From Acetobacter sp. (GTDB taxonomy: Bacteria; Pseudomonadota; Alphaproteobacteria; RF32; CAG-239), in NCBI GenBank assembly GCA_023665325.1, contig JAMPED010000058.1:1-5957 (forward strand): a stretch of DNA of 5,957 nt, given 5' to 3'. Positions 4,998-5,957 of this stretch are shown here, piece by piece (the first letter of the stretch is position 1; every line of letters begins with the position of its first letter). A program made the translations under genes and the position numbers. Under the pieces are notes generated by a model. It was given only the letters and a program-made list of their open reading frames with translations. It was not told where the DNA came from and did not search any database.

Positions 4998-5270
4998 TTA
5001 TTTATCATCACCTTTTTTAACATCAACAAGACGAACGACCACCTGCTTACCATAAAAATCTAACAAGCGCTTAATACGCCCCCAGTGCAAATGACCACGC
5101 GCTAACTCCACATTCTCAATCTTCTCTTGCTTCATCTCTGCCGCTGTGCTGACACACTTTAATGTCAAATGTCGTTTCCAGCGTTCCTCATAGAGCAACC
5201 GCCCTAGAACTTGGCTAAGGTGACGACCATATATATCCCCTTCACCGCCATAGTTTATTTTTTTACTCAT
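4998..5270 (-). CDS. Putative HTH (XRE-like) DNA-binding protein, 90 aa
   Basis: A small basic protein whose residues about 20-75 resemble a helix-turn-helix of the lambda-repressor/XRE type: a first helix (VLGRLLYEERWKRHL), a second (LKCVSTAAEM), a recognition-helix position (KQEKIENVELARGHL), and a closing helix (WGRIKRLLDFYGKQV). The E-x-x-E-x-A-R-G pattern in IENVELARG recalls the 'isriErG' end of XRE helices. A short N-terminal arm (MSKKINYGGEGDIYGRH) and a charged tail (VDVKKGDDK) flank it. GGAG (+ 5281-5284) lies 10 nt before ATG. It has its own terminator, and the inverted-repeat-rich stretch 5309-5509 lies upstream. The match is by eye and remote; it may be a prophage or toxin-antitoxin type regulator, but no partner gene is visible. 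Confidence 0.6.
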   Translation of the reverse strand: MSKKINYGGEGDIYGRHLSQVLGRLLYEERWKRHLTLKCVSTAAEMKQEKIENVELARGHLHWGRIKRLLDFYGKQVVVRLVDVKKGDDK

Positions 5271-5308
5271 TTTCTTAAAACTCCAATTTTAGTTATATTA
5301 AAACAAAA

Positions 5309-5509
5309 CTGGCGCTTAATGGCAACAACCAAGAACCTTGAGCGTAGCGGTAAATCTTTCAACTAACCGAAAGCCCTCATCGTTGCAGGTGTCGCTGACA
5401 CAGCGCCAGGGAGTTCGTAAATCACAAAGCTATGACTCTTATGGTCTTCAATATATAACCATAAGCTCCCTGACTTGTTATCAAGGAATTTTGCTTTGAG
5501 AGCTTACGA
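5309..5509. other. Gene-free stretch dense in nested inverted repeats, possible structured RNA
   Basis: No open frame of useful length occurs between 5271 and 5593. Instead several pairings nest. CTGGCGCT (5309-5316) pairs with AGCGCCAG (5402-5409). Inside it are GCAAC/GTTGC (5322-5326 with 5382-5386), hairpin CTTTC/GAAAG (5356-5360 with 5369-5373) and hairpin GTGTC/GACAC (5389-5393 with 5397-5401). A second group has CAGGGAG/CTCCCTG (5407-5413 with 5466-5472) stacked directly on CTTATGGT/ACCATAAG (5438-5445 with 5458-5465). Competing pairs are TCGTAA/TTACGA (5415-5420 with 5504-5509) and CAAAGC/GCTTTG (5425-5430 with 5493-5498). Strand is undecided. I could not match it to tmRNA, 6S, RNase P or SRP RNA. 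Bases 5510-5593 show nothing recognisable. Confidence 0.45.
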
Positions 5510-5593
5510 CAGCCCCATCGACATCTCTGCCGACCCACTCACTATAAAAGAATAAATGTAAAAGTAAAGTTAAAATTTCATCCCTCGTCGTCT

Positions 5594-5640
5594 CCCTGTC
5601 ATCCCTCGGCTTGCCCGCAAGCCGTCAAGGGATCTCCCGC
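5594..5640. repeat. Palindromic repeat A, copy 1
   Basis: Unit CCCTGTCATCCCTCGGCT...AGCCGTCAAGGGATC. The hairpin ATCCCT/AGGGAT encloses CGGCTTGC/GCAAGCCG. This copy's central arms and loop differ from copies 2 and 3, yet stay self-complementary. Confidence 0.8.
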
Positions 5641-5654
5641 TCCAAGCACACCTT

Positions 5655-5700
5655 CCCTGTCATCCCTCGGCTGTGAAACAGCCGTCAAGGGATCTCCCGC
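5655..5700. repeat. Palindromic repeat A, copy 2
   Basis: Same unit as at 5594, with the central stem CGGCTGT/ACAGCCG and loop GAA. Followed by TCCAAGC as in copy 1. Confidence 0.8.
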
Positions 5701-5712
5701 TCCAAGCGCACC

Positions 5713-5792
5713 GTCATTGCGAGGAGCGTGAGCGACGTGGCAATCTATACTCTCACGAGATCGCTTGACTTCACTTCGTTCAGAGCGATGAC
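5713..5792. repeat. Palindromic repeat B, copy 1 (complete)
   Basis: Starts GTCATTGCGAGGAGCGTGAG and ends AGAGCGATGAC, so the ends are imperfect inverted repeats (one mismatch in 8). Its right half contains the hairpin TCGCT/AGCGA. This is a widely dispersed intergenic repeat type in Rickettsiales and other bacteria; chance frames through it give spurious proteins. Confidence 0.8.
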
Positions 5793-5823
5793 ATATTAAA
5801 AGAAACAAATCCATACTCTCCTT

Positions 5824-5869
5824 CCCTGTCATCCCTCGGCTGTGAAACAGCCGTCAAGGGATCTCCCGC
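5824..5869. repeat. Palindromic repeat A, copy 3
   Basis: Same as copy 2 across the unit; flanks differ after CTCCCGC. Confidence 0.8.
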
Positions 5870-5886
5870 CCCACATCGCAGCCCGC

Positions 5887-5957
5887 CATTGCGAGGAGCG
5901 TGAGCGACGTGGCAATCTATACTCTCACGAGATCGCTTGACTTCACTTCGTTCAGAG
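5887..5957. repeat. Palindromic repeat B, copy 2 (cut by window end)
   Basis: All 71 visible bases are identical to 5715-5785 of copy 1. The A-B pair is therefore duplicated with a period of about 170 bp, and the series probably continues beyond the window. Confidence 0.8.

Noticed and set aside
5309..5509. tmRNA, 6S RNA, RNase P RNA or SRP RNA
   Set aside because: No T-loop or CCA-type end, no plausible ALAA tag, no RNase P conserved blocks, no SRP GGAA tetraloop domain, and the two ends of the stretch do not pair as in 6S RNA.
5599..5832. 77-codon minus-strand frame through the palindromic repeats
   Set aside because: It consists almost entirely of repeats A and B, giving the repetitive GAGDPLTA-type peptide commonly produced by such repeats; no ribosome site or gene-like composition.
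5594..5957. CRISPR array
   Set aside because: Two different palindromic units alternate with irregular spacing, units exceed typical CRISPR length, and there are no unique spacers of constant size or cas genes.

Overview
The window looks like an AT-rich, probably host-associated Gram-negative bacterium. The clues are Sec-exported proteins with no lipobox, a zinc-knuckle MetRS of about 510 residues, and dispersed palindromic repeats (GTCATTGCGAGGAGCGTGAG type) of the kind common in Rickettsiales and other alphaproteobacteria. I favour an alphaproteobacterium, but this is an inference from a small region.

Layout. (1) 1-2566, + strand: a tandem array of one paralogous family of small secreted proteins. 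It holds the 3' end of one copy, three full copies (248, 207 and 242 aa) and a terminal remnant that keeps only the signal peptide. Every copy is preceded by a near-identical spacer carrying its own promoter (TTGAAA-16-TATACT), an AAGGAG ribosome site, and a 9-10 bp inverted repeat that brackets the ribosome site and start codon and runs into a T tract. (2) 2567-2732: two hairpin terminators separate the array from the convergent metG. (3) 2733-4262, - strand: metG, methionyl-tRNA synthetase. Its upstream region encodes a 21-codon peptide containing seven methionines, with five Met codons out of six consecutive codons, followed by a terminator hairpin with U8. This is the architecture of ribosome-mediated transcription attenuation. 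(4) 4531-4917, +: an unrecognised 128-aa protein, transcribed divergently from metG. (5) 4998-5270, -: a 90-aa putative helix-turn-helix protein. (6) 5281-5593: a gene-free stretch with many nested inverted repeats that may be a structured RNA. (7) 5594-5957: alternating copies of two palindromic intergenic repeats.

The best candidate for an undescribed system is the methionine-rich leader controlling metG. It parallels the Phe-rich pheM leader of pheST, but the regulated gene is the methionyl-tRNA synthetase. The second is the secreted paralog array: a constant promoter and signal-peptide cassette is joined to variable bodies, with signs of gene conversion, a homopolymer frameshift, and a hairpin that may block read-through from one copy to the next.
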